From Chrysopilus asiliformis (Eukaryota; Arthropoda; Insecta; Diptera; Rhagionidae): a stretch of DNA of 64,000 nt. Made by a program: the position numbers and the translations under genes. Location: contig OZ035963.1 of NCBI GenBank assembly GCA_964034945.1, forward strand, positions 47,542,032-47,606,031, written 5' to 3'. Under the pieces are notes generated by a model. That model saw only the letters and a list, made by a program, of their open reading frames with translations. It made no database searches and was not told the origin of the DNA. This document shows positions 18,958 to 32,371 of this stretch, in pieces; position 1 is the stretch's first letter; each line of letters starts with the position of its first letter.

Positions 18958-21716
18958 TATTGTAATATAACAATGCATTTAAAAAAACGCGGTTGCATTA
19001 AATTTTAATAAATTTGTTTTTAAAAAAAATAGCGCATTTGGATTACAGCGTAACGGAAAACGCGTTAAAATTTTTTTTTTTAAATTACCCGTGTATAAAG
19101 AAATGATAAAACGAATAAGGGAGCTGCAACACAATTTCTGAACGTTTTAATCAGGTAAGAAAACCGAGTTACAAAGGTAACGCAATTATTGACTTAAATT
19201 ATCCTTAAATAGGGCTACGTGTAATTTTTTTAAATTTTCACCAAAAAAAAAGAAAACACCTTGGAGCTACAACTTGTGAAAAATCGACAGCTCCGTGGCA
19301 AAAAAAAACATTGACTGGTTAAGTCAGAAGGACTACTGCTTTATTCATACCTTAGCATAAAATTTTGGTCTTGGAGCAGAACGTTTACAAATCAAATTTT
19401 CTTAAACCACATTTTTGAGGCCGTTAGAACAGGACAGGTTATCAGCTGAGAACGAATATAGGCTAATTTTGGAAGTGTACGTGTAGTTCTGTCTATAATT
19501 TTCCTTCATTTGAGAGTATCATAAATTTTGAGATTTTTTTCTATTTTGTGAAAATTTCACCTTTTATTGATCGCAAAAAAAAAAGTTTAAGAGAAAGTAA
19601 GAATAGTTCACCGAGGGACAGTGCACTGGAGCTATCTCATCAACTCAAATCGCGGTAAGTGTATATTGTTTTATTTTCAAAAAAAAAAGAAATGTGAAAT
19701 TCGATAAAAGATTTATGGATGATTTTTTTTTTGCGAATTTTAATTTATTAAAATAATATCTAAACTTGCATTAAATTTGCTTTATATGTTTAGATTTCTG
19801 TTAGCTATATTTTGTTTCTATATATATATATATAGAACCCTTTCATGCTGTTTGAGCTAAAGGCAAGACGTACCAACCAAACTGGGTCACAAGCCTCTTT
19901 GTTCCTCCCTTCTTCACGAATAAAAGAAAAGTAGGGAAGTAAAAACACATTGTGAAATTTACACTCTGTTGGCATTGAATTTTGAAATCCGAAAATTGAA
20001 AACGAAAAATTCAAAATTGTGTCGCATTTTCATAGAATCAAAACTAGCAATATAGATTACACCCGTTTATTTAAAATAATGAAGAACTTCGATATTGAAA
20101 TGCCCGTTTTCAGTTACTGTTCTTGTGAACACCAGGATTTCTAAGAAACTGCGATAAGGAATCTAAATTGACTGTAGTTTGGTTTTTCGGAAATATTAAA
20201 ATCAGAAATTGATCTTCAGAAACGTTACTGAACAAAAAAGTTTCACAAAAAAGTGAATAACTCAAGGAATTATGCAAACATCAGTTTCTGCAATTTTAAC
20301 CTTACTATAAACGTAAAATTACTAACATTGAATATAACGTTGATGTGTTGTTGATTATTTTGTGAACACGAGATAGACTCGTTCTTTTTTATGGATTAAA
20401 AAATAATCACATTGTATTATAGAGTAAAAAACGTTCGGGTCCATTAAAGCGATTTGCGGTGTGCTTCCAATTTAGTAGTCGCGTCGTTAGATCCAATCCA
20501 CATATCCATTTTTTTATTCCTGAAATGGGAAAATCATTGGGATTTTTCTGATTGCTGAATTCGACGATACAGGGAATGGTTTTGTGAGGCCTGGAAAATT
20601 TCAAACTGACCCACTGAGTTCAGTGTCCCACCATTCCAGGAATTCAAAGAGGGTGGGTATTGAGTGGTATATTGGCCCTCAGATGAGGGTTTAATGGCAA
20701 ATAAAAAAGGACATTAAAGCAAATATACTCAACTCCACTCTTGTACAAGGGTGTTAAGCTAGTGGCAGGCCCACTGGCAGACCAAGTCGGATAGATGAGA
20801 GTCCCGATTTCGCCGTTTAATGCAAATGTCCATAGCCGAGTGATCACTGAAATGATGCCATCCATGATGATGATGGCGATGCTGATGAGTTCTCATGCCA
20901 AAAACAGGACGAAGCAAGGATATACCTTGATTTGATGCGACTATCCGGGTCATGAGAGAATACGTATATAGCCATTAAACATTAAAAGTATTCTATTGGG
21001 CAGTTGCTTTTTATTTCATGGTCATTGGCTTACTGCAATTAAATTTTTGCAGTTAATGTACTTTCAAGGATTTCATAACTCTCTTTGTACCATTCAGATA
21101 TCTTGTGTATATATTTTGACTCATGAGAAGAATTTTTCTATGGTTCTTTAATTTTTTTTTATAGAAAAAACAACATCGGTGTCAATTCGATATTCTGAAA
21201 CGCTATGAAATTTTTTTTTTGTCTTTTAGTGGTTGTCGTTGATATTAGTTAGTGGTGCCAGTTTTATGAATTCAATAAAATATTTTTCTGAGTTTCCACT
21301 AAAATCAAACCTATGTTAGAAAGAACTTATAAATAGAGAGAAATCACAACTGTATTCCTGTTACAGGGTTTTTATTGCTCGACTGGAAAACATTTCTTGG
21401 TCAAGAAAAGAAAAATAAATGTTATTAATTTAAAATTTAATTATCTTTTATTGTATCATGTGCTTTAATTCTTAAAACAACTATAATCCTTTTTTATGAT
21501 CAAACTTGTAGAAATTCTAAAAGACAATTATTATGGTTGTTGTTTCGGTGGAGCTCCTTGACTGGAAGTCACATAAATAACTGGAAGTCATATAAATAAT
21601 CATAGCAATTAAAGTGAAGTTCGAAAGAATTTGTTGTAACATATTAGTAACTACAATAACGTAAGATTTCAAAAAATGAAAAAAAAAAACAACAAAGAAT
21701 TTCCTGAAAATACATT
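18958..21716. other. Long stretch without recognised elements
   Basis: AT-rich, with poly(A)/poly(T) runs and a (TA)n at about 19,821-19,833. At 20.4-20.95 kb the composition is more balanced and includes gatgatgatggcgatgctgat, but open frames on both strands compete and none has splice support. Could include conserved non-coding DNA. Confidence 0.35.
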
Positions 21717-22978
21717 AAAAACATAAGAAAAGCTACAATTGCCAGCGGTCAATTGTCAAATACTTAATATGGTGACCGACAAAATGATTGTTTAAAAAAA
21801 TCCATTTGTTTGGCAGAGGAAGGAAGGAGTGGTCGGATTGGATTGTGATGTATGCAACGCTTGTGTAAATTCATATTTTAAACAGATTTTACATTATTCA
21901 ATTTTTCAATACACAGACTCACAGTTTTCGAGAAAATTGGAAAAAAAGTCTTCAATTTATATGGGGGATGGCGAAAGGAGTGATCCAACTGGGTTTTGAT
22001 GTATAGATAAGTTATGTAAAATCATATTCTAAGCACAATTTATGTTGAGAAATTTTTCGATTCGAAGCACAGTTTCCGAGAAAATAGAAAAAAAGTATTA
22101 CATTTGCATGGAAGAGGGCGGCAGCAGTGGTCCGATTGGATTTTGGTGTATGGATGAGTTATGTAGAATCCTATTCTAAATGCGTTTTATCTTTATAAAT
22201 TTTCCAATTTATCGTTTTCAAGTAAATTGCAAAAAACTTTTTGGTTTGTGTGGGAGAGGGGGCAAAGAATGGTCCCTACCAGGGTGTTATGGATGATAAA
22301 AGATTTTGATTTCCGCATGTCTGTCCATCTGCCCGTACGTAAACACCATAACTTTCGAAAGGATTGAGCTAGAGACCTGAAATTTTGTATAGTCACGTTT
22401 TTCATAAATGGCTAGGCTAAGTTCTTGAACGGGCAAAATTGGACCATTCCTTCTCACTTCCTCTATAGAAATGAAAAGGTTTCTTGCGATTTTCTCGAAA
22501 ACGGTGAGTCATATTGAAAAATTTATAAAGGTAAAACGCGTTTAGAATTGGATTCTACATAACTCATACATAAACCAAAATGTAATCGGACCACTGCTTC
22601 CCCCTCTCCCATACAAATTGAATATTTTTTCCTGTTTTCTCCAAAACCGTGCTTCATATCGAAAAATTTATCAAGATGAAATGTGTTTAGAATATGATTT
22701 TATATAACTTATCTATACATCAAAATCCAGTTGGACCACTTCTTGCGCTCTCCCCCATACAAATTGAATACTTTTTTTCTATTTTCTTGAAAATGGTGAT
22801 TGGAAAATTTATTAAGGTAAAATGTGTTTAGAATATGATTTTACATAACCGTTCCATACATGAAAATCCAATTTGATCACTCCTTTGCCCATCACTTATA
22901 CAAATGGATTTTTTTTAAATAAACATTTTGTCTGTCATCATATAAATTATTTGGTAGTTGTAGCTTTTCTTATGTTTT
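21717..22978. mobile_element. Large foldback element, family E (tails outward)
   Basis: Both ends read ACATAAGAAAAGCTACAA inward. Each arm has about three tandem monomers of 145-155 bp. On the right they carry cccatacaaattgaat, cgaaaa.ggtg, aaaatttat.aagg and atccaa.tgga.cact; on the left the same words appear reversed. The centre (22,270-22,400) holds a short GTCY run and the words ggattgagctagagacctga shared with all family E copies. Nearly the whole 1.26 kb is self-complementary. Confidence 0.8.
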
Positions 22979-22980
22979 CA

Positions 22981-23421
22981 AAATACCGTTAATTTGCAAA
23001 AAAGTTGACAACAATTTTTTTTAAATTTAAATGAGAATATCTCAAAAAGCAAATAAGATATCGAATAACTGTAAATAACAAGGCCAATCTCTTTAATTCA
23101 TCTCATAGATAAACCACTGGAAAGTCATTAGTTTTCAAAATAGTCAAAAAAACTGTTTTTTTTTTGTCAAGTTAAAATAAAAGACAAATGTATAGGAAAC
23201 TTTAGTGTTTCCAACTTTTGTCATACAAAAACCCTAAAAACAGTGTGGTTTCCGCAAAACGATTAAAAAAGCGATTTAAAAAAAGCCGGCAGTAAACGGA
23301 TTCTCACCAAAAGTCGATAGGATTGTCCCATTTCGGGGCAAAATACATGGAATTTGATATTTTTGTAGTGTAAGTTTCTATGTGTATTTTCGCATATGTA
23401 CGAAATAAATAGTAAAATTAA
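22981..23421. other. Featureless AT-rich stretch
   Basis: No repeat end or gene supported. Confidence 0.4.
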
Positions 23422-24039
23422 CAGCCTTATTCTGGCAAAGGTCACTAGTCACAACTCGATCACAAGAGCGAGGTGAATCACAAGTTGTGACTTTTTGGTA
23501 TTCTCAGCGTTCAGTCACAATTTCGACTGATCTCAGCTACTGTCAAAACTGTGACCGACTCACAAGCAGGTAACAAGATAAAAACAAGACAAAAAGAAAC
23601 TATTTCCTGCACTATTTAATTGAATGTGATATTTCCAGAGTACAACGGAGACGATTTCTGGTCAATTGACAAACAAAGAAGACTTTTTTGCGAAATGAGA
23701 AAATTTTTATTGAAAATGTTCACGTTTCGAATAACATCCCACCTTTTTTTTATAATTGAACACACACACGCACTTTCTCCACCATTTTCACAGATTTACA
23801 AATATTAAAATTACTTTAAAAACTAACAAAACCAAAAACTGAACTAAACTAAATAATCACAAAGCGACTGTCAAATTTATTCACCATTCTGGAATTATAC
23901 TGAGGTGAATTATTTGTTACGTTTCTTGTGACCCAACGCCAAGAATATGGAATACTCGGTCAGTCACAAAGAAAGTAACAAGCCGATCGTCTCTAACGAG
24001 TTGTGACTTGTGACCAGTCATAATGCCAGAATAGGGCTG
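23422..24039. mobile_element. Harbinger-like MITE with TAA duplication
   Basis: CAGCCTTATTCTGGCA on the left and CAGCCCTATTCTGGCA (reverse complement) on the right, TAA on both flanks (23,419-23,421; 24,040-24,042). Subterminal gtcacaactcg/cgagttgtgac and repeated gtgac words add further inverted symmetry. No transposase in the 618 bp. Confidence 0.85.
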
Positions 24040-24835
24040 TAAATAAGTATTCGAAGTACATTTTTATAAACATCAATTGTGTTTTTTTAAGCCAAATACA
24101 CATAGTTTTTAGTTTCTTAAATTTTTTTAAAAAGTAAAAAATTAAAGTCCCTTATTTTTTTCAGTGGTTGAGATAAAATCCAAAATTCTTAGAAAACGCC
24201 CCTTCCATGTGGATAATTGTCCAAAATTTCATCAAAATATTTGTATCTATTAAAAAATGTCGTCTTCCAAATTAAATTTGAGAAGGGTTGTTTTTATCCA
24301 TGTGTTAACTCCTGAGGAGCTGCATATTAAGAGTGTTAAAACTGAATTTATGATGTTCGATGCTCGATTTTTTTCACTTGAATTTTTATACAAGCAACTC
24401 ATTGGGTTTGCCAAAAGTTAGAGTAAATTTACCATAGAAGTATGTGAATGTCTGGGATACAAAAACAAGACAAACAGAAGTCGGTACATTGGAAAAGGGT
24501 TGAATATTGCTAATCTATGGGATTAATGACTTGCGGGCTGGACAATTTTTATCGGGTCACACTGGTGTGAAATTAAACTGATAGAAGTGGGTAAAATTAA
24601 AAATTCATTCTCATATTGTGAACCCTTAAGCTATAGAAAAAAATGCTACCAACGACATTTAATACCCATGAGCATTGAATTTATTTAGATCCAGCACAAT
24701 GCGTTTCTTTCGCGATGTAAGTTTTGCGAGCGAAGGTGACCAGTTTACCCGGGATAGTTCTGGATTTAGGCATGTTGTCCCGTAGTCTCGGAAAATAAAT
24801 TTTTGTTTTGAATTTTTCAATTTAATGTTCGGATA
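24040..24835. other. Featureless AT-rich stretch
   Basis: No supported feature. Confidence 0.4.
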
Positions 24836-25563
24836 TCCTATAATATAATACGAGGAATGTTTGTCTGTCTGTCTGTCTGTCTGCACAAAGGATCTCGAAA
24901 ACCCGCCTAACGATTTTCACGAAACTTGGTGGTTAGGGCTTTTCGGGGACAAGAAATCGATCTAGATAGGTCTCACCCCTGAGAAAATTCCTGTTATCTT
25001 CGCCTGTTATCTTCGAATTGGGTGGTCCGATTTTAATGAAACTTTACAGTATTACTGAGGGGGCTGAGGGCTTTCGATTTTTCCACAACAAACCTGACTT
25101 TTTCCTCCCCTCGATACCCCTCGCCTGGTGTCTTCGAATTACGTGAAGGTATCTTAATGAAAATTCGCAATATTGCTAGGGAGTAAGGTTTTTCGATATG
25201 CATTCTAAAAATATCATTTTTTAGATATCTATCGGCAGCGATAAATAGTAATTACAAAACAATCAAGTTCCCTGAACCTCATTATACGAATCATGTTGCA
25301 ATTACAATCGGATTCAACTATGTCGCTAATTCTGTATCTGACGATAGAATTTGAAAATTCGAAACGGAAGGTCCTGTGGTGATAACAAAAGTATCCTTTC
25401 TTTCATTTTTTTCTAGAGGAAATTAGCAGAGGGGGTTTTTGGATCGGCAATTTCCAATCTCAGGAAATTAACTATAAAGATAACGTGAATCTACTTTTTT
25501 CTCCAAAAAAATCAGCAAAAGGAGGATTTTGAGGTCTCCGAGCATGGCTCAGTTATCCTGGTG
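24836..25563 (+). mobile_element. Helitron-like non-autonomous element, family C, copy 2
   Basis: It starts TCCTATAATATAATACGAGG after A, then (TGTC)n and cgaaaacccgcctaacga as in copy 1. It is longer because it keeps extra Helitron-type blocks, including ggtggtccgattttaatgaa and ttcgaaacggaaggtcctgt, the latter shared with family B. The right edge is set by loss of homology with copy 1. Confidence 0.55.
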
Positions 25564-25881
25564 CTTAAACACTAAAAGACCACCACTAAATGCGCAGAGA
25601 ATAATCTGTAGCGATAAGTTAATTAATTCGCTTTAACGATCCTATCTGAGGAGATATTTATATTTCAACTTGAAAACTAAAAACTTTCGCCTGCGGCGCA
25701 GTTTTTTCAAGAATATCTGCTTCTCGGCATTTTTGTATTTTTTTTTTATCAAAACATCGCAAACAATAAATTAGGAAACTCTATTTCTCTTGATCGGGTT
25801 TTGAAAATTTTCAGGCAAATAAAAATTAATTTTCACAAACTTTTGTCAGGAATGATCTCTTTGGGCCCAGAAAAACTCTAA

Positions 25882-26009
25882 CAGGTCGATTATCTTAGAC
25901 GCGTCACTTTTTGTGACTCGAATTTTGCCTATTGTATTTGTTGTTTTGTACCAACAACAACAGGCAATTTCGAGTCACGAAAAGGGACGCGTCTAAGATA
26001 ATCGACCTG
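25882..26009. mobile_element. Compact Harbinger-like MITE (128 bp), nearly perfect palindrome
   Basis: CAGGTCGATTATCTTAGACG plus cgtc at both ends, exact, then gtgactcgaa/ttcgagtcac and gcct/aggc toward a small loop. TAA flanks both sides. A transcript would fold into one long hairpin. Confidence 0.85.
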
Positions 26010-26316
26010 TAAATTAAACACAATATATTTAAAATAGAAGTTTATTACTCTCCCTCAATCACACGTTCGTTCTGTTCTCGATCGGTCGACTCACCGGCTT
26101 GCCAGATTAGCATTTTCTCATTCAGCGCTGTCAGATGCAAATTCTTCGTGTGACACTTTTGTTAAAATAGGTTGCCAGATAGAGGTTCAAATTTGCACGT
26201 GTTTTGCCTGCTAGTAGGCCGATTTTTTTTCCTTGTATAGCACATTTTAATTAAATTTGAACTATTAGAAATTTTCCTACAGTTTTATCACCTCCATTCT
26301 TATTTGTACCGAAACA

Positions 26317-26526
26317 CACGGAGAGAAATCCAAATAGGAATATACGAGACAGTGGACTATTCTGCAATGATTCCCTAAAATATGGAATTATTCGTATAAT
26401 TTTAGGAACATTTCCTATTTTTTTTTGGCATGAATTCCCTTTTGTTTGGGAGTCATTACCAAAAAATTTCACTGTCTCGTATATTCCTATTTTTAGTATG
26501 AATATGTCATATTATTTCTCTCCATG
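26317..26526. mobile_element. MITE-like element with bipartite inverted repeats
   Basis: Outer CACGGAGAGAAAT pairs with ATTTCTCTCCATG at the right (one mismatch). An inner perfect 21-bp pair starts ATAGGAATATACGAGACAGT at 26,334 and closes at 26,470-26,490. No clear target duplication, so class is unknown. It also contains two gaattccctttt-like words. Confidence 0.65.
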
Positions 26527-29500
26527 CATATCAGATTGTCTAAAAAAATATATTTTTTTTTAAATTGAGAAGGCATTCTGTTAAATCGAGAGATTTCCTA
26601 TCTTTATTTTTTAACACTAATTGACTTTCTTCCGAAATTCAAATTTGAAAATGACGAAAAACTATTCCAAATGTGTATTTCACTAATGCAAATTAAACGA
26701 CCCCTATTTTCTAACCAATGCGTGGTTAAAAGACGGTTATTTACTCATTTTGCCTTCGAATCCACAAAAGGATAAAAAAACCACACGGCCAACTACCTTC
26801 GCCACCAGCTGAGATATCGAGTTTGATAACTTTGGCGAATGTATTTATAAGGGGGTGATCCAGGCTAAACAGGAGGATTCACTGGTTGTTGTTCTTCTTG
26901 ATTTCTGTAGCTAAACGCGAAACAACAAACATGGCGACGATTTTTCCGTTCAAAATTTATTATCCTACTGGGAGTTTTCTTTTTATTCTAAATTATGTAT
27001 TACGTATTACAGAAATGAATTTTATGTGTAAGAGTTTTCGGTATGGCTGGTTATACACCCCGACGATGTCGGCAACCAGCAAATAGCGCGGTATGGCGCG
27101 GCGACGACGGCAAAATACTATCCACCAGCGATCAGGAGATTGCAGTGGGGATGGGGAAAAGGGATAGGGTATCCGTAATAATGTATCTACATATATAAAC
27201 ACTTTGTACAGGATATAATGAAAGGAATCGGTTTGGTTGGTTTTGTTATTCTCGTCCCGAAAATGTGAAGATCCCCCTGCCCCGTCCCTGATGATTTGGT
27301 TCACTTCAGGCTGAAAAAGGGATAGAGGTCGAATTATAAGGATATATTTAGTATAGTTATGAATGCCAGACGGGATGCCTTGCTGTTCGCTGCAGTGGCA
27401 GAGTCGCGTTTTAATGAGCCAAACTCTGCACTAATATGGGGGTGAGGTGACGGTGGCGGGGGCAAAGTTTATTTCTTTTTTTTTTGCGGATGCCAGTACC
27501 GAAGTACCCGGTATAGGTAATGGGGCACCAGATATAAATAAGAATAAATTACGTATTTTAATTTTATCCCATATGGTATTCGCGTGTTTTACTTATAAAT
27601 GGAGTTTTAATAATAAAATATTAATATGCATAATGGGAGCTCCACGACCAAAGTCGAAATAAGATACAGCAGACCGAAATGGAAGTACATTAGCCGCGAA
27701 TTTTAACCGATACTTTCTTCTACAGCGAATAGTGTCGCCTATTTTATTTACACTTTATTGTGCAGTATAGTAGTTCGAAAAAGTATCTCTGTAAAACTTT
27801 ATTGCACAGATGTTGCTTTTCTCAAATATATTTGTAAAAAAAAATACAGTTTGCAGAATTTAAAAAAAAAAAAATATTTGTGAAAAATTTATAGTTTGCA
27901 GAAAACGAAAATTTTGAGAGATTATAAAAATTTCGACTAACAAGCAAAGGTCGTCAAGTGTCCCTCTCCGATTTGAATGATTTTTGGATATGTTGTAGGG
28001 GGTCGCAAAATAAGAGACACGTATTTTTTTATAGCGGCGAATTTCCATATTTAGGGGGTAAAATGAACCGTTAAAATTACCCTATTTTTTCGATTTTTGG
28101 CAAAAAATCATAGCAATAGACTACGTATCGACCTGAAATTTTACAGGGATGTGTAAATTGGTGAGAAAACTCGACCCTGAACAAAAAAAATTTCCACCCC
28201 ACCAAAAATTTTCCCCCCGCTCCAAAATCGGTTATTTTACCCTATAGCGCGAAAATGAGTGGCACGATTTTTGTGAAATTTTGTATCTAGTTATGGTTTT
28301 TAATTCTAAAATCGACCTGTTTTTGGATTTTTCCAATTAACGAGGTTTTGATGTCGACATCCCTTTTTTTATGCGGTAAGGTTTTGTATGCAAAATACCT
28401 AACATATATGGAAATTGTTCAACCGACTAACATTTTTTCGTCCATCTCCGATTTCGTTCAAAATTGGTAGACATGTTGGTTTATAAGTAAAAATATGTAA
28501 AATAGTGTTTTCGGGTTTTTTTTCGTATATACAATAAATTACATAACAAACACAAAATCTGCTTTTATATTCAACCGATTGATATTTCTTTCAAAAGAAA
28601 TAAAAATATTAAAAATCCATAAAATTATTAAAACTATAAAGCAAAATCGTGGAATTCAACAAATATATGCTTTAAACACAAGTAATTTTTGCACCAACTG
28701 CACCTGATTATGGGAATACTATTTCGAAAAATTTTGTAAGAAAATTTTCAGATTTGGTCCTTTTGCGGGATTTGGATGTTAATCTTCATTTGCGAAATAA
28801 CGTCGTAAAACTTCAAACTATGACCCATAACCAATTTTCATCGCCCAGATTTAAAAATTTATTTAAATATTCATGGTTTAAATGTGGGTTTTTGGAATCT
28901 CGTCCACCTTCGTCCACCTTCTGTGTGGGGGGTAAAATTCGCACAATAAAGTGTCAGGTGTAAACGACACCTTAGAAATGACCTGAAAATATTGTCTCTA
29001 TGGGAGGTTTTTTTGGCAGAATTTGAAAATAAGCGAAAACCAAAGTTTATAATTTTTACTAATGAAAATTTCTTGATAGTACATACAAAATGTGTACATT
29101 AACTGTTTAACAAATCCCGAAATATATAAATCGAGTCACATTTAGGTAATTCTTTAAAATCATACAAGCAGTTACATAATTTGTCAAATTGAATAAAGAC
29201 ATTAACAGTGTAATGGTTTATTTTTCAAATGAGGATAAATATCTCTATCTATCCATCGAAAACAAATTGACTTTGAGCCAAAAACATTTACCACAACAAC
29301 TTTATCACGGCGCAAAAGGTCTTGATCCTTAAATTCTTTCACGTTTCAACACCATTTAGCCTCGTATCAAGTGTGGATTGATTGATTTACAAATATTTAT
29401 CTCCTGGATGATTTTCCTTTTTAGCTATCACGTATAAGCAATTTCCCTGGGTAACAACGTTTTTCCACTTTCCGTATTCATCGTGTTTCCCTTTTAAAAA

Positions 29501-30671
29501 ACCGATTCCAAAAAAAGTAACACAATAAGGATATAACAGTTTGTTGGCGGTATGTTTCGCAAGCGATCCCTTTAACGTCTTCGGTATCCCGCTGTACAGG
29601 AACAAAATATACATCACTGTTGTATACGTAAAGTCATACAGATATATATAAATGTTACATTATGAGATGAGAATTGAAATGATTATTCGAAGTCCACCCC
29701 TTTGTGTAACTGTATATGTCTATATATTCTGCTAAAAAGTAAATTCTCGTGGCTATACGCAACCCTTCGCTGAGGAATTTCATCCGAATTCGACAAAGTA
29801 TGAGAATTCATTTGATCGTTAACATTTAAGGGAAGTTTCGAATGTCACAAACATCATATGAGTCGAAAATTAGATATTTCCACATGTCCTTCTCTTTTTG
29901 ACACTTGACATCTTACCCATTCTTTTCGTTTTAGTTTTTTTTGATTGTTGAAAACAATCAAAATAACTTGATTAAACTTCATGCAAAAAAAAAATTGAAA
30001 AGGTAAAACCAGCAAGGAAAAGGAGACATTTCGATAGCATTTAGTATTTACACCTTTTACATCCCCATAGAAGAGTGTCTGTATATTATATATGGGAACG
30101 AATAACACAACAAAAATATAATTTTTTTTTCTTGTATTAAAATACTGGGGTACGAATCAAATGGTGAAAACGGCTATTAAAAAAAAATACTTCAATACAC
30201 CGTAGGATGAATTGAATGAAATGCGAACAAATGGAAATTTTGTTGAATGTGATTGTGGATATACGAGTGTATCTGAGGAATTTCTAGAATTTTGAATCCG
30301 CCATTTAACGTAAGAAAATGTTTTTCCACCCTCTGCCTTTTAACAATTTATTACCCTCTGTTGATTATTCTCACACACATGAAGATATTGGAGGAAAAAC
30401 AGAATTATTTCCATCTTCATTGGCAGTCAGTATCATTGCCAGCCTGTATTCATATGTTAGAAAGGATTTAATTTTAATGATTATTTTTTGGCACTCTTCT
30501 AACCTCTGAATACTATTTTGGGGTTACAGTAAAAACGCGTGAGTTAAAAATCTGTTTGCAATACGAAATTTGAACGGATTTGAGTTGATGAATTTCGTTT
30601 TTGACGGAATGATGGAAAAATTAAAAGTTTTGCCGGAAATCTAAATTTTTTGGTCAAATCGACAGTTAAAA
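26527..30671. other. Long stretch without supported genes
   Basis: A CG-rich patch at 27.08-27.14 kb (gcgcggtatggcgcggcgac) stands out. At 28.0-28.5 kb the text (gacctgaaattttacaggga, ccccaccaaaaattttcccc) has the style of a decayed insect repeat. Open frames of 60-103 residues conflict between strands and lack splice or homology support. Confidence 0.35.
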
Positions 30672-30985
30672 TCATACTAATATATAAAAATGAGTTGGTG
30701 TCTGTCTGTCTGTCTGTTCCTCTTTCACGCAAAACGGCTGAACCGATTGACTTGAAATTTGGCATGAGTGTCTGTGGTAGTTCCAACATAGGCACACGGA
30801 AAACTAGCACGAGGGGTGGGGGGAGTAAGGGGAGGGCGTAAAGTGATCTCGAAACTTAGCTCTTCCTCTATGTTACCCTTTCGCGGGGAAACTACCGAGC
30901 CGATTGGCCTGAAGCTTAGCTCCAACATAGACCATAAAAAAAATGTGAAAAAACTTAACCCGGCAATGACGGGTATGCAAGCTAG
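30672..30985 (+). mobile_element. Non-autonomous Helitron, family A, copy 2 (short form)
   Basis: Same A^TCATACTAATATATAAAA start and CTAG^T end. Intact 3' hairpin cccggcaatgacggg at 30,959-30,973. Only the first and last monomers are present, so one internal monomer has been lost by comparison with copy 1. 314 bp. Confidence 0.88.
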
Positions 30986-31364
30986 TAATTGAATATTTTG
31001 GGGGGGGGGGTTGTCTTTACTTTACCAGGGGAGTGCCAAGCACGAAACGAGAGAAAAAAGGTAAACAAAATTAATCAAGAGTTACACTATGGGGTGGAAG
31101 AATGGCGGAGATCACCTACGTGACTCGTCCTCTTCGTCACATCTTCACGTCGCACCCCTACATCGGGCCGACCGTCGCACCATCTCATACCAACAAAGTT
31201 AATGGATCAGAAAAATATTATGCAGACTTACCCTATCCGTTCGAGTTGCCTTCTCCCTTCTCTTTCCGTCCAGACCTCTAATCGTCTTTGTTGTCCTTTT
31301 TGCGCGTCCTTCTTGTATTTGTTTTCCTTGGTGCACTACACACATTCCTTCCCCAAATCCCTTC
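30986..31364. other. Gap between Helitron and minisatellite
   Basis: It contains a run of ten or more G near 31,000 and a GC-richer patch at 31.1-31.2 kb; nothing else recognised. Confidence 0.35.
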
Positions 31365-31728
31365 ACTTAATCCTGTCTTTTCCCCGCAAAAATCTCTTCA
31401 CTTTTTCCTGTCCTTTCCCAACAAAAAACCAATCACTTTTTCCTGTCCTTTCCCATCAGAAATCCCATCACTTTTCCAATCACTTTTCCGGTCTTTTTCC
31501 CTTAAATATCCCATCACTTTTTCCTGTCCTTTTCCCCTCAAAATTCCTTCACTTTTTCCTGTTTTATCCCAACAGAAATCCCATCACTTTTCCTTTCTTT
31601 TTCCCCTCAAAATTCCTTCAATTTTTCCTGTTTTATCCCAACAGAAATCCCATCACTTTTTCCTGTCCTTTCCCCTCAAAAATCCCATCACTTTCTCCTG
31701 TTTTATCCCAACAGAAATCCCTTTTCCC
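31365..31728 (+). repeat. Pyrimidine-strand minisatellite (~36-bp unit)
   Basis: About ten imperfect units built on atcccatcactttttcctgt and cctttcccctcaaaa; the plus strand is overwhelmingly C and T. It opens two overlapping frames of 247 and 190 codons, but these are by-products of the repeat period (a multiple of three) and low-complexity Phe/Pro/Ser strings. Confidence 0.8.
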
Positions 31729-32368
31729 AACTTTCCAACACTCTTCGGACGACCGTCCGCTTACTCGATTCAACATTTACTTTTTTCTTTCATCGGCGCG
31801 CGTCATTCGTCCGAACCGAGAAAAAAAAGGAACAAACTTGCAACTCGCAGCCGAAAGTAAATCACAAGCACGAAAAGATCTTCGTTCGACTTCTCGAATG
31901 TTCTATCAGGAGACAAAGGCCATTGTTTTATTCACTGCCTGTTAGACAAATTTACCGTATGATCTCGATCATTGGGCCTTTCCACACGTGTATTCTTGCA
32001 TCTGCGGATCGGGTTCTGATTGGTCAGTGACTAGTGGAGGGGTTCTGCAAGTGATGAACGTTTGGGCGAAGTTCAAGAGTGACCAAAAGTTCTGCATGCA
32101 CTAACACAAGTAAACAGCAATAAAATTTTTCCATGGGTGAAATCATGATTTCTCACACTACGATGCTTCTCTACTCACGTTCAAACCACAATGCCAATAT
32201 TCGCTCTCACACATATAAAACTGACACAACTGGTAACAACAGCGTGTGGACTCGAACTGGTTGTCGTTATGTGTTGTCGTTACAACTGTGTGTGGAAATG
32301 CCCATTCGATTTCATTGTCCTTTTATTTTGCTTTCTCTAAAGCGGATCGTTGGTTGGTTGTTAGGCGG
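31729..32368. other. Unique stretch 3' of the minisatellite
   Basis: Balanced composition, no supported gene. gggcctttccacacgtgtat (31,975) could be one end of an unpaired MITE. Confidence 0.35.
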
Positions 32369-32371
32369 TTA

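Noticed and set aside
16106..19045. 15-bp direct repeat tagcgcatttg on both sides of the pogo-like transposon as a long target duplication
   Set aside because: The copies are not adjacent to the terminal repeats; the TA duplication fits exactly and the longer match is likely coincidence or an older local duplication.
31202..31945. Open frame of 247 residues
   Set aside because: It is produced by the pyrimidine-rich minisatellite and is a Phe/Pro/Ser repeat with an overlapping frame of 190 residues; no gene signals.
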